A stretch of 64,000 nucleotides of DNA. It comes from Pseudocercospora fijiensis CIRAD86 (Eukaryota > Ascomycota > Dothideomycetes > Mycosphaerellales > Mycosphaerellaceae). Position numbers and translations under genes: made by a program. Under the pieces are notes generated by a model that worked only from the letters and a program-made list of their open reading frames with translations, did no database searches and was not told the origin of the DNA. The stretch lies in the NCBI RefSeq assembly GCF_000340215.1, contig NW_006921534.1, positions 5,138,169 to 5,202,168 on the forward strand, in the 5' to 3' direction. The stretch's first letter is position 1. Every line of letters begins with the position of its first letter. Shown here piece by piece: positions 22,746 through 34,900 of this stretch.

Positions 22746-24870
22746 ATTCGTAGAAGTATCTGACTCGAATGCTGACATGCTGACAGATCCGCGCCAACGA
22801 AAGGGTGTATGGTCGAAAGGATGGCTGCATACGTTACTCGACAAGCACATGCTCTCCGCCCTTCCCAGCCGCCATGCTAGACACCTGGACACGGAGAGCC
22901 AGGGCCCGACGACATGATCTCCCGCAGCGATCAGAGTTGGTCAGCTACACCGACCGGCATTTACCGTCGCACTAGCACAACAAGAAGAGGAGACAAGGTT
23001 GGTAGACTTGTTGACAGCCCGATTGAGAGACAGCTTTCATTAACGCGGGACAATTGAAGACGATGATTGCCGATGGCAGAAGGCAAAGTTAGGCAGCACA
23101 CGACGAAATTTCTCCCTCTTATCTTTGGAGCTATTGAAACTCTACTTTCCGTGAGTCGGCGAGGTGAATGATCTATGACCTATTCGCTATAACTAGTCTC
23201 ACCACGGACCCGCACGTGCATGAGCTGCCTGGGCAGTCCACTTCCCATACCGGCTTCTGCTTCGAATTGCAGGAAGTCGAGTCGACGTTCTAGACCTCTA
23301 ACTATAGTCTCCGCCTGGTCACTATTATAACAATTGTTGTTGTTGGTGCCTTCATTAAGTAGTCTGCATCACATGGTAGGATGTGAAAGTATTGTATTTC
23401 GAAAGGTAATCTGGTTTCACACATCCTCGTCTCCGATGCGATCTCAACACAGGCTTGTACTGGCGAACCACTCCAGTAGTAGTTCGAACCAGGCACCTTG
23501 TAGACTTGCAAGATTACAGCTGTCTCGGCAGATATGTGTGCATAGCATGGGACCCATCAGCGTTAAGCGATCTCCTATGAGCAAGGTTGGGATAGGTAAA
23601 TCGGTGGCAGAACATCACACAGGCAGGAAGTCAATTCTATCACTCAACACATCAGATGACACTCTAATTCCAATCTCCTTTTTTTTTCACTTCGATGAAG
23701 GAGAAGGACAGTGCTCCTGAAATGGGTCCCAATCTGGGCGATTGGAAGAGCAAACTTCTTGAAAGTGAGGCCACTGTAACTGTGCCGTATGATTGAGCAT
23801 TGATTGCCGCAGCCTTCCGGGATTCCGAGTCCTGATCAAGACAATCGATGAGAACGACCGAGCATTGTCAGTGGGTGGATCGAGACACGAACCAACACTC
23901 CCGCCGTAATGTGATGACCTCCTCGATACGCGTTCTGCAGAAGTTAGGAGAACTTACTCAATGTGGACAAACGAGACTGCCTTCGCAAACCTCTCATCTT
24001 ATTACTGATGCTGTGACTTGAAGTGGCAGGGCTCATGGCTCATGGCCAAGTCGTGCGTCGTGGAGTCGGTTGCACACGAGCGATGAATGATACCAGGGAG
24101 TAAGAGCCGAGAGCGGTACAGATGGGACCGAACGACGCAACGACGGACAGTAGACTGTGTCACCGTCTGTCTTTGATGATCGATTCTACCACCTGTTTGT
24201 AAAATGTCTTCCTCTGGTATCATCCTCCTGTTCCCTGATGATGCTACGGCTTCCGCATCAAACCATCTGACGCTGTGCGTAGACAGCCGCTATATCGAGA
24301 CCGGTCCTCAAACCCAGCATATGATAAAATGACAGTCGGTGCCTTGACTGTCACTCGTATCAGCCGCGTCGTTCTTGCTTATGATATCCGTTGGCGTCGT
24401 TACGACTCCCTGTCGGTACTGGGCAGCGTGTAGTGACAAGCTTGAGAGACTTTTATCAGCCTTTACGGCTCTGTGCACTAGATTGTACGTTCTCCATTGT
24501 GCGATCAAGCCTTGGCCGCGAAAGAACGACCGCAATGACGACCTGGGCAATGGTGACTTTGTATACAGTAATGAATTGTTCGTGTCTTGACGCATCGTAG
24601 ATCAACGACGATTGAGTAATCAATAAGATCTGCGCAGCATTGCATCTCGACACACTGCTGTAAATGACTTCATCATCCCGATGAAAGTCTGGTGAAAGAG
24701 CCCTGATGAACAGCATACCCGGGAAAATATCGTCTTCCAGAAGACTATAATAAAGCCGGTCTGACTCTGACTCTACCTTCACCAGCTCTAGGTCCCTCAT
24801 TATCAGGGCTCACACGATACCTAGCCGCGGCATCGACAGGCAAGTCTCTTGCCCAAACAATCTTATAATC
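22746..24870. other. Gene-free region
   Basis: About 2.1 kb with only short frames on either strand and no recognisable domain, RNA gene or repeat. It separates the RIP island from the acyl-CoA dehydrogenase pseudogene. Confidence 0.5.
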
Positions 24871-26786
24871 CTAGTGAATCATCTTGCGATCAGATCTTCT
24901 TTTCACACGTGGCATACCACCACCACCTACAACATCCTGCAATCCAAACCCTCCCACTCCTACATCACAATCAAGAATCCACCTCCTCGCAACCCCCTCC
25001 GCAACGCCATCCCCATCCCTCTACGCATCACGCGCAAGTAAAATCCCACTCACAATCCACCCCAAACTAAACATAACCTCCCTCCCTCCCCTCCGCCAAC
25101 CAAGCCCCCCCAAATCCGCCCTCCCACTCTCACACCTCTCCAGAAACCTCTCCCACGCATCCCTCAACCGTGTCTTTATCTCCAAATCTTCAATCCCGCC
25201 TACACTCCTCTCAACCCACTCCCCAAAAATGTATAAATGATCCTGCTTCATCACGAGATGGCGAAGGACTTCCGAACTTAAGACATTCGTCGTACCTTCC
25301 CACGTCATATTCGCAGCCGTATCGCGATATTATCTCGAGATATTGGATTCGGGTTCGTCGGGTTCGTCCATGTAGCCTACGCCGCCCATCGATTCTTGGG
25401 ATTCTTGGGTGGAGGGAGATGCAGGAGAGTTTGCAGATGATAGCTTTGGAGGTTGCGGTTAGGGTGCGGAGGAGTATTTAGGTTTGATGGCCTGGGAGAA
25501 GGAGAGGGAGGGATGATGATTTTGGGGGAGGGTGTCCGTTGTCGGAGAAGGAGAGGAGGGATGTTGTGCAGAATGCGAGGTGGAGGAGGGCGCGGAATTT
25601 TATCTCCATGCGAGAGAGGAGGCGGAGGTGCATTGGGAAGGTCCAGAAGGGGCGAAGGATTTGGATATGAACTGGAGGCGTGATATATGGTTAGCATATG
25701 CAGTAAATTCTGTGGTGATGGGAGTTACTCACCATTCCTCTTCGCCAGCACGATAGTGCCGTGATGAAGTTGTGCGTGCGAGTCGTGTTCAATAGCGTAG
25801 CTATAGTAGCGATTCCACGCCCAGGTGGTCCGACCTACGATCGTTAGACGCTCTCAAGAATTCGATGATATTTTCATATTCACTCACCCGCCGAGCCCTC
25901 ACATCTTTCAACTCCAACTCAGCAGTCGGCAACTCCTTCGCTCCCATCTTCGTCTTCAATCGATGAAACCTAATCCCATTCGTAACCAACTTCCCATCCC
26001 TCCCCTCAATTTTCGTCGGCGCAACAAAAAGTCCCAGTTTCCCCGTATCAGCTTCCTGAGCCAACATCAAAGCAATCTGACAATCGGTCGCCGAGCAAAA
26101 AAACTTATACCCAGACACAAGGAAATCCCCATTTTGAAATCCCACACCACCACCTCTCTCCTGCGGCGGCGAGTAAACAGCAACAGACTCAGAATTCCGA
26201 ACATCACTCCCCCAACCCTCTCCGTCATCTACTGCGAAGAAATCTGATTCTCCTCCCTACCGATCAATTTCCGAAACACCTCATGAAAAGGATGATCGGG
26301 AAAATCCCTAACCGTAGGCTCTCGCGTAATTTGTGCCTAAAACAATCTCGCAGCACTACTCGTCATAGAAACAGGACAGCTGTAAACCGCACTAGAAGCA
26401 GAGTAAAGATAGTTAAAAGCATGTTGAACGATCCTGCCATACTCCCTAAATTTCCCCTCATAAGCGAGAGCAACGACACCGTTTGAGATACCCCATTTCC
26501 CGAGTTCTTTCCATCCGTGAGAGGTGATGAGTTTATCGTGAGGGAATTCGTTGGTCCAGACGTCACGTTTCTTGAGGTATGGAGGGTTTCGTTCTGCGTC
26601 GGAGATCCAGTCGTTGATTTGGTCTGAGATTGCTTCGTTGCCGTATTTGATTAATTTGGGGTTTAGTTCTTCTAAGATGTGCGGAGGTAGGTACCAGGAG
26701 AGGACCCTTTGGTACGCGAGGTCGGATGTGTATGGATTTTTCAATGGTTGTAGTCGGAGCTTGAAGCCTTGGTCGAGGGTAGAAGG
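24871..26786 (-). pseudogene. AidB-like acyl-CoA dehydrogenase, inactivated
   Basis: Minus-strand pieces follow the family in order: NPYTSDLAYQRVLSWYLPP and NYLYSASSAV (26337-26786), HPFHEVFRKLIGRE and MTER (26205-26330), VSGYKFFCSATDCQIALM with PTAELELKDV (25890-26145), GRGIATIATLLN..RTHNF (about 25760-25835), GGVGYMDEP and TWEGTTNVLSSEVLRHL (25250-25400), then a basic tail. Two normal-looking introns remain (53 bp near 25836-25888; one near 25690-25750). Lesions: TAG at 26337-26339 where Gln is expected, TAG at 26229-26231 where Trp is expected, a one-base frameshift around 26210, TAA at 25330-25332 inside the conserved R-x-YRD segment, frame changes in the C-terminal half, and TAG at 25021-25023. 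The family oxidises acyl-CoA or protects against alkylation; this copy cannot make a full enzyme. Confidence 0.82.
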
Positions 26787-27257
26787 CTGTAAAGTCGATT
26801 AGAGACGCAACCCTTGCACTTTCTGCCGCAGTGCCTGACGGCTTCGCGTCAACATGATAGTATATGTCTGTATCATTCTTGTCATTAGCATGTCGTGAAT
26901 TTGTTTTCTTGATGGCCAATGTATTCTGGATGCCCATCAACCCCACTTTGAGTTATTCTCTCCGACCGAGGCGAGTGAACGTACACAGCTTGCTAGGCAG
27001 TGTTTCAATGGCTAGATGAGACTGCACATACGATGGTGCGTTGCGGAAAGTCAGACGTCTGAATTATGTTGACCTCTTTCCAAGATTTCATCGAGATGAT
27101 CTGATCGACAGAACTGAGCCTATTTGGTTATCACAAGTTCACTGCCTCCGACAAGAAATTCGAATCATTACGTTATCATCCAAGCGCTATGCTAGTCAAA
27201 AGCAAGGTCAATATGTATATGGGATTGCTCAGGCCGATCGTCTTCTGTCACTACTGA
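26787..27257. other. Intergenic region, no feature seen
   Basis: The interval lies between the dehydrogenase pseudogene and the 3' end of the lipase gene. It may hold an unrecognised first exon of the pseudogene; nothing can be supported. Confidence 0.4.
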
Positions 27258-29270
27258 TCAGCGCTGTCTTGCAGGATGCCGCTGTGGTACAATTGGTGAT
27301 TCCGGCTCTACCAAGCTGACCATAGATGAGCTCGTTGATGACCACCACCCTTCTGGTCTGCTTCTGACGACTGTTCGATCGGTATCTGTGCTCGCACTGA
27401 TACAAGCACTTTCTGGCGAATTCTGCAAATTATCAGAATATATCGTGTTCTCATCCTGTTGGTTCGACTGTTCTGTTGTGGCCGTCGCTGTTCGCTGTCG
27501 TGATGCACCCGCATTAGACGCCGGCGCTTGACGCGTCCTAGGCTCGTGTAAGGTCAACGTGGTATGCGAAGAGCGAGAGGCAGAACGTACAGCTGGATTG
27601 GATATTGAAATGTTTGCAGAACGAGCATCAGAGATTGGCGGACGAGAAGAGTAGGCGAATGCGCTGGGTGTGAATGCTACCGGTCCATCGGGACTTGAAG
27701 GACTGTCATCAGCGGAATCGTCGTCGTCACTCTCATCCATTTGCTCTTCCGCAGTGGACGGTCGCTCAAATGCTGGAGTGTGAGGCATGCTATGGTTGCG
27801 AGCAGATTCGTCCTCTGAGTAGCCAGGCGGCGCTGAGCCATTGGGTGTCAGTCCCGTCGTATCGAAAATGCTTGGCCGAGTTCGTGTTTGCCAACCTAGA
27901 GCTTGGCCTTTAGTATCTGATGGTAGCGCGTAACTTTCCAGAGCCTCAAGCACATGGGGAAATACAAGAGTATCAACATCGCTTGCCCAGAGCAGATCGA
28001 GATGTTCGTACTTTGGCACGCATTTAGCGACAGTATGTCTTGGAAGCTCCTTCAACATGACATTGATGTCAACCAGACTGTCGCTTCCTCCATAGACAAG
28101 CACAATTGGTGTCTTGATATTTCTCGTGGGAAACTTGGCGACCTTGTAATACTTGCTTCCAGTGCTGAAGCTGGTCGGACTGGTGATTTCATCATCAAAC
28201 ATCTGGAAAGTACCATTTCTGATAATCTGAAACCAGTGGACCACACTCTTGGTGCTTGTGAAGGAGTAAAGATGCGGATAGGCGGCAAGCTTTTGATGCG
28301 GAGCGATGTTCGCCATCTTCCAACCAAAGAGGAAGGCCAGGCTCTTGTCAATAACCCAGGTGAAGATGCCCGGATAAAGAAGAGCTTGCCACATGGTGGT
28401 GCTACCGAGGATGGCTCGTCTTCCAAATAGAAGGTAGAGGACTTGAGGATTCGATTTGACCAGAGAGCTTACAACACCAGACGCAATGCCTGGAGGAGCC
28501 ATAGCAGGTGCAAGCGCAACGAAAACGTCCACCTTCGAGTTCAATGCTGGATGGATTGAAAGTGTCGCGAAAGCTTGAGCGGTGCCCTGGCTGAAGCCAA
28601 TATATGACAGGCTTGGCTGATGAGTAGCACTCAAGATATAGTTGATGCTATCCGGGATGTCGTGGAAGGCGAATTGATCCATACTAAAGTTCCAGAACTG
28701 TGTATCTGTTGGCCCATGATGCAAGCTCTTCTTGCTGTATTTGTTTCCTCGATTGTTGCCAAGCCAGACATCGTAGCCTTGTTCAACAAGCAAGAATGGC
28801 AGACATCGCTCCTTCTCAGTGATACAGACCCAGACCTCGCTGTTCATCATCAAGCCGTGGTGCAGGTAGACGACCTTTTTCTGAATGCTGCCAGGTCCAT
28901 TGTTCACTCGCTGGTCCTCCTCGCCCCGTCGCCAAGCCAGACGATGCACGCCCAGCAGGAAGCCATCTTTCGTCTGCACGACATGTTCCTCTGCCAAATA
29001 GCCATATTGTTCGCAAAGTTCCACAAAATCGTGGGCTTGAGCTAGCGGACTCGAGACATTCTTTCTCCGGTTCCTGGCGCGTCGGGAGTACGGCGAAGAG
29101 AGGCTATTGAAGGCATTTCGAGACAGGCGATAGAATATGCGAATGATCGGCGTCGGTAGGAGGAGTGTTATAGTGCGTACGATGAGCTCCAGGAAAGCTA
29201 TGAGGAAAGACGCGACCAGGGCAAAGTATTCGTAGGGATATAGCCGCCCGATAAAGGGTATGGGTGCCAT
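27258..29270 (-). CDS. Steryl ester hydrolase / acid-lipase-family alpha/beta hydrolase
   Basis: An intronless frame of 670 residues starts at ATG 29268-29270. An N-terminal membrane segment (about residues 14-45) precedes a partial abhydrolase lipase domain: EHVVQTKDGFLLGVHRL, the HHGLMMNSEVW oxyanion-side loop, GFSQG with nucleophile S227, acid D397 in GGSDSLVD and base H423 in KYEHLDLLWA. This matches the TGL1/YEH group, which hydrolyses steryl esters or triacylglycerols at lipid droplets or the ER. The last 220 residues are Ser/Thr/Pro/Asp-rich and probably disordered, longer than in yeast homologues, perhaps regulatory. It is divergent from PET191, with about 314 bp between start codons. 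Confidence 0.9.
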   Translation of the reverse strand: MAPIPFIGRLYPYEYFALVASFLIAFLELIVRTITLLLPTPIIRIFYRLSRNAFNSLSSPYSRRARNRRKNVSSPLAQAHDFVELCEQYGYLAEEHVVQTKDGFLLGVHRLAWRRGEEDQRVNNGPGSIQKKVVYLHHGLMMNSEVWVCITEKERCLPFLLVEQGYDVWLGNNRGNKYSKKSLHHGPTDTQFWNFSMDQFAFHDIPDSINYILSATHQPSLSYIGFSQGTAQAFATLSIHPALNSKVDVFVALAPAMAPPGIASGVVSSLVKSNPQVLYLLFGRRAILGSTTMWQALLYPGIFTWVIDKSLAFLFGWKMANIAPHQKLAAYPHLYSFTSTKSVVHWFQIIRNGTFQMFDDEITSPTSFSTGSKYYKVAKFPTRNIKTPIVLVYGGSDSLVDINVMLKELPRHTVAKCVPKYEHLDLLWASDVDTLVFPHVLEALESYALPSDTKGQALGWQTRTRPSIFDTTGLTPNGSAPPGYSEDESARNHSMPHTPAFERPSTAEEQMDESDDDDSADDSPSSPDGPVAFTPSAFAYSSRPPISDARSANISISNPAVRSASRSSHTTLTLHEPRTRQAPASNAGASRQRTATATTEQSNQQDENTIYSDNLQNSPESACISASTDTDRTVVRSRPEGWWSSTSSSMVSLVEPESPIVPQRHPARQR

Positions 29271-29584
29271 GGTCGCCTTTTCAGGACGATATTGGATGTT
29301 ATTGGGAGCAAGTCTTACGATATGAAGAAGGTCGACACATCGCCAGGCACGTAGTCTTTAAGATGGATCGTGTTGAGCAGCGGTGAGGATGTAGGAAGCA
29401 AATGATCTGCCTGCATTCCGTCATTGTCACATGAAGTGTCTGCCGACAGCCGATGCAGGGCCTCCGATGCTGGAAGCTTTGTTGGACACACTATTCATCT
29501 GAGCGCCAACTCATCGAAGAAAGTCACAGGATCGAAGCATCAACCGCGTCGTTATCATCCAGGTAGTGGGAAGAAGCTGTCACG
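29271..29584. promoter_or_regulatory. Divergent promoter interval, lipase / PET191
   Basis: The interval of 314 bp lies between two divergent start codons. No specific site is claimed. Confidence 0.5.
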
Positions 29585-30010
29585 ATGCCATCTTCTTGCA
29601 CAGACATCCGTACGCCACTCCTCTCGCAAAGCCTCCAGAACACATCCTAACATCTCATATCAGGCAATGCCCTTGCGCAATGTCTCCAGCAAAGCGATTG
29701 CGTGCTAATCCATCGAAATACGCCCGCCGACTGTCTCAGACCTCCGCTCGTCGACACACTGCCAACGCAATGTCAGCAGCTCAAGCACGGATACGGCCAA
29801 TGCAAACGAGGACTGATCGATATGCGAAAACGATTCCGAGGCAACAGGCCCATCTCGACGAGTGTGGAGCTTGAGGGCGAAGGCAAGAGCACGATGCTGT
29901 ATGCTGGGAAAGGCAGCTATCAGACAGCCGAGAAGAAGAAGATGGAGGAAGGAGACGAATACGAGGTTTTCACGAGAAATGATGGCAGTGAAGATTTGAG
30001 GAAGAAGTGA
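29585..30010 (+). CDS. PET191: Mitochondrial cytochrome c oxidase assembly factor PET191
   Basis: Exon 1 is 29585-29609 and exon 2 is 29664-30010, with a 54-bp intron (GTACGC..TCAG, CTAAC branch site). The 123-residue product starts MPSSCTDIRNALAQCLQ and continues through DCVLIHRNTPADCL, CQQLKHGYGQCKRG and DMRKRFRGN, the signature order of PET191/COA5 with its twin CX9C-type cysteines. The protein acts in the mitochondrial intermembrane space in cytochrome oxidase assembly. The acidic-basic tail (from about residue 80) is longer than the yeast form, as is common in Pezizomycotina. Without the spliced first exon the N-terminal cysteine motif is missing, which fixes the start. Confidence 0.93.
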
Positions 30011-30630
30011 GCTGTGGGAGATGAACGAATACACGAGAAACGGTTTCGTGTCCGCTTGCAACAAATCAGTTGCGAGCGATATCTCAGTGGCAGACGCGGC
30101 AGCTACAAGCAGCTTGTTCGATGAGTTGAAGGCTGCACTTGATACGAATGGAATGCCTGAGGTGCGCCTATCTATATTAAGTCCAGCACGGCGCTCGCAT
30201 CTCATGGCTCTCTGCTCAGGCCATCAAAGATTCCTGGAGATACTCCCACCCGCGCTTGCGCCTCCACTGCCGGATCATCACATCATATATCTCTCGCTCA
30301 ACTCTCCTCCAGAGTTGTGGACTGTCCGCCGAGAAAGAAGGCCACCCAACGCCGAGAAATGAGCCACTAATCACGCATCAGCCATCGATCGTCATGAGCT
30401 GCCCATCCTCTCGACACCACCAAGGCTTCAGACTCTACCACGTTTCCAGGATCCCACGAGTCCGAGAAGGCAGAGATGGCGCCATTGCACAGCGTCCTCG
30501 AATACGCATACTCTTTGAGCATATCGCATCTCCTCGTCCTCCCACTGCTAGCTCTCGACCTGCGAGCTTCTTTGTAAGCCACAGTTCCGGTGCGGATTCC
30601 AAATATCTTGTGCAGCGCAACAGGCGGATC
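30011..30630. other. Convergent intergenic region
   Basis: About 620 bp separates the 3' ends of PET191 and the F-box gene. Open frames here are short and show no family. Confidence 0.5.
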
Positions 30631-31299
30631 CTACTCAACAGAATTACGCCGAATATTTCCTTCAAAATGCCAGTCTCGATCCGAGGAAATATAGCTGGTA
30701 TGCCACTTCCTATCTTCCGGTCCGGTAGGTTCAGGTCTCGTCGCCTCATCAAAGAAGTCCCCCATTGTAATCCCCTCATATCTTACAACCGCTGGTCTCA
30801 GACTTCTCTGCCATCTCCTCACAAGGTACAGGCTGGTACAAGGAGGTTGTGACAGGTACATCTTTCTCCAAGAAGCTTTCGGATACGAAACGCAAGGCGA
30901 AACATTCGGTTTCCCATCCGCTGGAAAAGAAATACAAACATCCCAACTCCAAGACTCCTGGGCCCCTCTCGTCGCAAACGTTGCCTGTTGTGAGCTCCCA
31001 TCCGAAACAATCACCAATGTAATCGTCGGATAACATCCGGGAAACGCTCTAAGCAGTAAACGATTATTCTCAGGTTTCCTTCCAGGTCGATTGATAGGTG
31101 CACAAGCATCGAAAAGTCTGCCTTCAAGGTCCCAGTCTGGTTCGAGAAAGAGTTTGCGCCGCAAGCGCACGGAACCTTGGATTGTGGTTTGAAATGCTCG
31201 GGTTGTTCTTTGGCTGAGGAGGAGGTCTTTTGTGCCGAGGTTGAGGAGGATGAGTTCGAGGAGCTCGGGGATGTGAAGGACGCGGTGGACGGCGGTCAT
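30631..31299 (-). CDS. F-box domain protein
   Basis: A single frame of 222 residues begins at ATG 31297-31299. Residues about 6-45 (VLHIPELLELILLNLGTKDL, then LLSQRTTRAFQTTI) form an F-box of the kind abundant in Dothideomycetes; a conserved RLRRKLFLEPDW segment follows. The C-terminal half is family-specific and includes ITMGDFFDEA. F-box proteins bind SKP1 and act as substrate receptors of SCF ubiquitin ligases, but many of these fungal family members are uncharacterised. The gene precedes the RhoGEF on the same strand with a gap of about 610 bp. No intron is required. Confidence 0.82.
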   Translation of the reverse strand: MTAVHRVLHIPELLELILLNLGTKDLLLSQRTTRAFQTTIQGSVRLRRKLFLEPDWDLEGRLFDACAPINRPGRKPENNRLLLRAFPGCYPTITLVIVSDGSSQQATFATRGAQESWSWDVCISFPADGKPNVSPCVSYPKASWRKMYLSQPPCTSLYLVRRWQRSLRPAVVRYEGITMGDFFDEATRPEPTGPEDRKWHTSYISSDRDWHFEGNIRRNSVE

Positions 31300-31910
31300 T
31301 GTTGATTACTAGGAGAAGAAGGATGTCGCTAGGCAGGGTAGCGTTCAAGAACAGAGATTAGCAGTACGGCTTTCTGGGTTGAAGCAAGAACTAAGAAGTG
31401 ACTTGTGTGCAAGAGCAAGAGCGATCTAAAGTCGAAAAGCTTATCAAGGAGGAGGCCATTGGCCTCGTGAGTCGTGATGGTACCTTCTTAAAGAGCTTAG
31501 ACGAGAGCTCCGGCACGTGAAGTGGAGGTGAGTGAGTGATGTCAGCATGCAGTGTGAGCTGCCCCCAGCAGCCAACATGGGGGGATCTGAGCGTGGGCAC
31601 CACAGAACTGCCACCGAGCTTTTCGGAGCAGCGGCCATTCAGCAATACGTGAAGAGCAGTGAAAAGGGTCGCGATCACCAAAGCCGACATCTTCATCACA
31701 TTCCATCTGAACATTCATAATTTTGCCCTTACTCTCTCCCAAGACAAGTCCCGCCACATCATCTGATGGCGTGCTATAGAATTTATACCTAATCCCCCTC
31801 AACATAGAAACGCCATATGTAGTAGCTCAGTGGTATCTCGCGAATACAAAAGGGGGTTCCCATAAAAACAACAACACATTCTCCTTCATGCCCTCCCATT
31901 CATCTTTTCC
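31300..31910. other. Intergenic region between F-box gene and RhoGEF
   Basis: The interval holds the promoter of the F-box gene and the 3' UTR of the RhoGEF. Short frames only; nothing else seen. Confidence 0.5.
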
Positions 31911-34900
31911 TCATGCGTGCGCATGCGTTCTCGAAGTCTCTTCTCGTTCCTGCACCTTCTCATTGAGAAGGAGCTCAACCACGATCTGAGTCTTCTCCAT
32001 TTCAGGATGCTGCATCACCAACTTCAATGTCCTGTTTGGAGTGGTGCCCGCTGCTTTCCCGTTTACGCCAGGCACCGAATTTGCCCCAGCAGGCGCATTG
32101 GCGCTCCAATTCGTTCCGTCGTCAAGGCATTTCACTTCTCTGCCAGCAATGATCTGTTTCAGCCTTCCGTTCTGTGCATTCCGAATCTCTACAAAGTCGT
32201 TGTCGAAGAGGACAAGATACGGTCCGAACAGCGCTGCATTTTGCGCATTGCCGACGAAACGCATGATGACCGATCGTGAGACATCGCCGTGCTTGTTGAT
32301 GTAGACAGCACAGTTCGCGTAGCAAAGCAAAAATTCCTGGTCGCTTAGTCGCAGCATGCGCAATGCGCGTTGGTCCTTGATATGTTGTGCGATGTTCTGC
32401 ACATGCTCGGCGTTGAGGTCAGGCACTGACCACGGCTGTTTCTTGTCAAGCGTGAGGACTTCGAAGCCTCTTGCCGTACTGACAGCCAGACTTGAATGGA
32501 ACAAGTTCATGCCAGTACATTCGGCTGGGATGTAGAACTCGTCGTACTCTCGGAAGAACTCGGTCGTCCCGCGCTTGAACATGCCTCGTTTCTTCTCACT
32601 CGATTTTTGATACACCGGCTCCAGCACCTTGAATACGGAATTAAGGTTCTCGCGTTTCTTGTAGAACACCAGTGTTCGATCTTTCATCTTGCCTGTGCAG
32701 AAGAAGCCGACATCTCGACTACCTGAGAGCTTCTGCGGTGCTTTGCGAGCGGAGTCGTTCGCAGGTGTGGGACCGTTTCGTTCGTTGGGAAGAATGACAT
32801 CCAGGTGATACGCAATGAGCGACTTATCAGATATGAGCAGGAAGAGATTGAACTCTTCCAGGACTGCCACTTGTGTCACGCGAGACATGTTGATAGCCTG
32901 TGAAAATGGTCAGCGTCGTCTTTTCCGATCATGTCCACTCTACATACCTTGTTCCAACCGCGAGGGTTGTCCAGCTCGCTGACATAGACACCGTAATCCG
33001 TGCCTACGGCGACCAACTGTGCACCCAGAGGAGTGGTAAAGCTTGTAGCACAATTCACACGAGCTCTGCAAATTGGTCCTGGTCGGCCTGTATCTTTGAA
33101 CTTGTGCTCGACTTCGTTGATCGCTCGATCGAGAGGCGTTCCTTTGATAGTGACACCTCTACCGTTGCCACCATAGGCATCGAGCACAAAGGCAGAATCA
33201 GCCATGACCCGCATCTTAAACGGCTCAGCGTTCTGCGCAAAAAGTGCCTTTGCATGCTTCGTCTTGGCTTCGAGGATCTTCTGGCACCAGTCTCCTCGCG
33301 CCTGTTCGGTAGGTGCAAACAGGGTGTAGTCATCCCGACCAAGATGCTTAACCCTGAATGGGTATAGAATCCTATCGGAATCCTTCTCATTGATCGAACT
33401 CACGGTATGCAGCGAGCTCATGGACTGCGCAGTGTTGGTATGCTGTAAGCCTCCAGGAGACGTCGAAGTAGTTGTGCCCATTCTGCCGAGCGCTGCAGGA
33501 TCATTCGGTGTGCCTGTGCGGCCAGTCACGTCTCGCACTGAAGCGATGCCCTTAACATAGCTCGACTTCTGGACAGGTGGATCATTGGCACTCTCCAGGA
33601 CAAGCAGATCCATCGGAATAGGTAGTCTGGAGACATCGTATCTGTCGATCTTGCTCTTGCCATCGCCCACTTGTTGCGCGACGGTCTTCGCAAGAATGAG
33701 ATAGTGGTCGAAAAGCAAGGCGTGGCAGTCAAGCCAATTGAATCTGCTGCTTCCCATACGTTGCAAGTCGCCGCGATGTATCAGTTGGCGACCAAAATGG
33801 TCGAGATTGAGTTCGACTTCTTTTTGCATTCCTGGTCGCAGCACAAGCTTTGTGCTGAGGTCAGCCAGGTCGATCTTCCGTTGCATGTCTGCCACTCTCG
33901 CATCGCATTCTAGTGCAACAGCTCTCACTTCGGCGAGCGCGATCTGCAAATTGACCTTCTCTTGGCTTTCTTCTCTCATGGCTCTCAAAACTGTACTTAA
34001 CAGCAGAGTATATCTTTGCAATCTTGAGATTGGAGCCTTGAGGAAGCTGTCGAGAGAAAGTCTGTTAGACCTCTTATCGTTTCTGCAACGCTCTGCGAAG
34101 TTCCTGAACTCGATGTTTCTCTCCATTTCTGTGCGCACCAGGTGGTCTGCTCTGGGGAACTCAGTCGCATAGTCCACGTAGGCTGTTCTAGCCTTTCGTA
34201 TCCACTGACGGAAGATGTCGCTGAAGCCTGTGATCCATGGTCCTTGTTCGTGCTGCCTATACTTGAGTTGAGGCAGTAAGTGTTCTTCGTTCGCCATCTT
34301 CAAGCTGTCGACGCGACCAAAGACGTCCCGAATGAACTTATCTTTTCGATTTGGAGTTACAATGGACGGCTCTATTCGCATCAATTGATCCCTATACAGC
34401 ACCCGAAGCACTTCGAGGTGGGACATGTAGGTCTCTTCGGTCTGAACAATCTCGTGTAAAACGTTTTGCTTCTCGACCTCTTTTCGATCGCGCCCTTCCA
34501 GATCTTCCTTTTTGAGTTTGTAGAACTCTGACCAGCTTTCTGTCGTGCGCACGGGTGCTGTGGCCAAGTTGACCTTTTTCAGTGTTCTCTGACAATGATG
34601 TGAGTAGCATCGCATCGTTGGTGTCAGATGCTCGTGGACTGTCGGCGAGTAACAACCGGACTGCGTTAGCTGGAATATGACGCCAGATATCGGACCGGGC
34701 ACGAGCTTCACCCACTCCTCAGTAGTAATCAGAACATTGGCATCGTGCAGGTCTTGCACTACTCGATCACTGAGGCCTTCTGCATCCGCAATATTCATGG
34801 TCGGTACCTTGCTGGTGAAAAGGCTGACGAGAGCCTCTTTCACATCCGCTTCTTTCAGCTCGGTGGTCTGCTCCGGAGTCGTTACCTGCAGCAGCCATTT

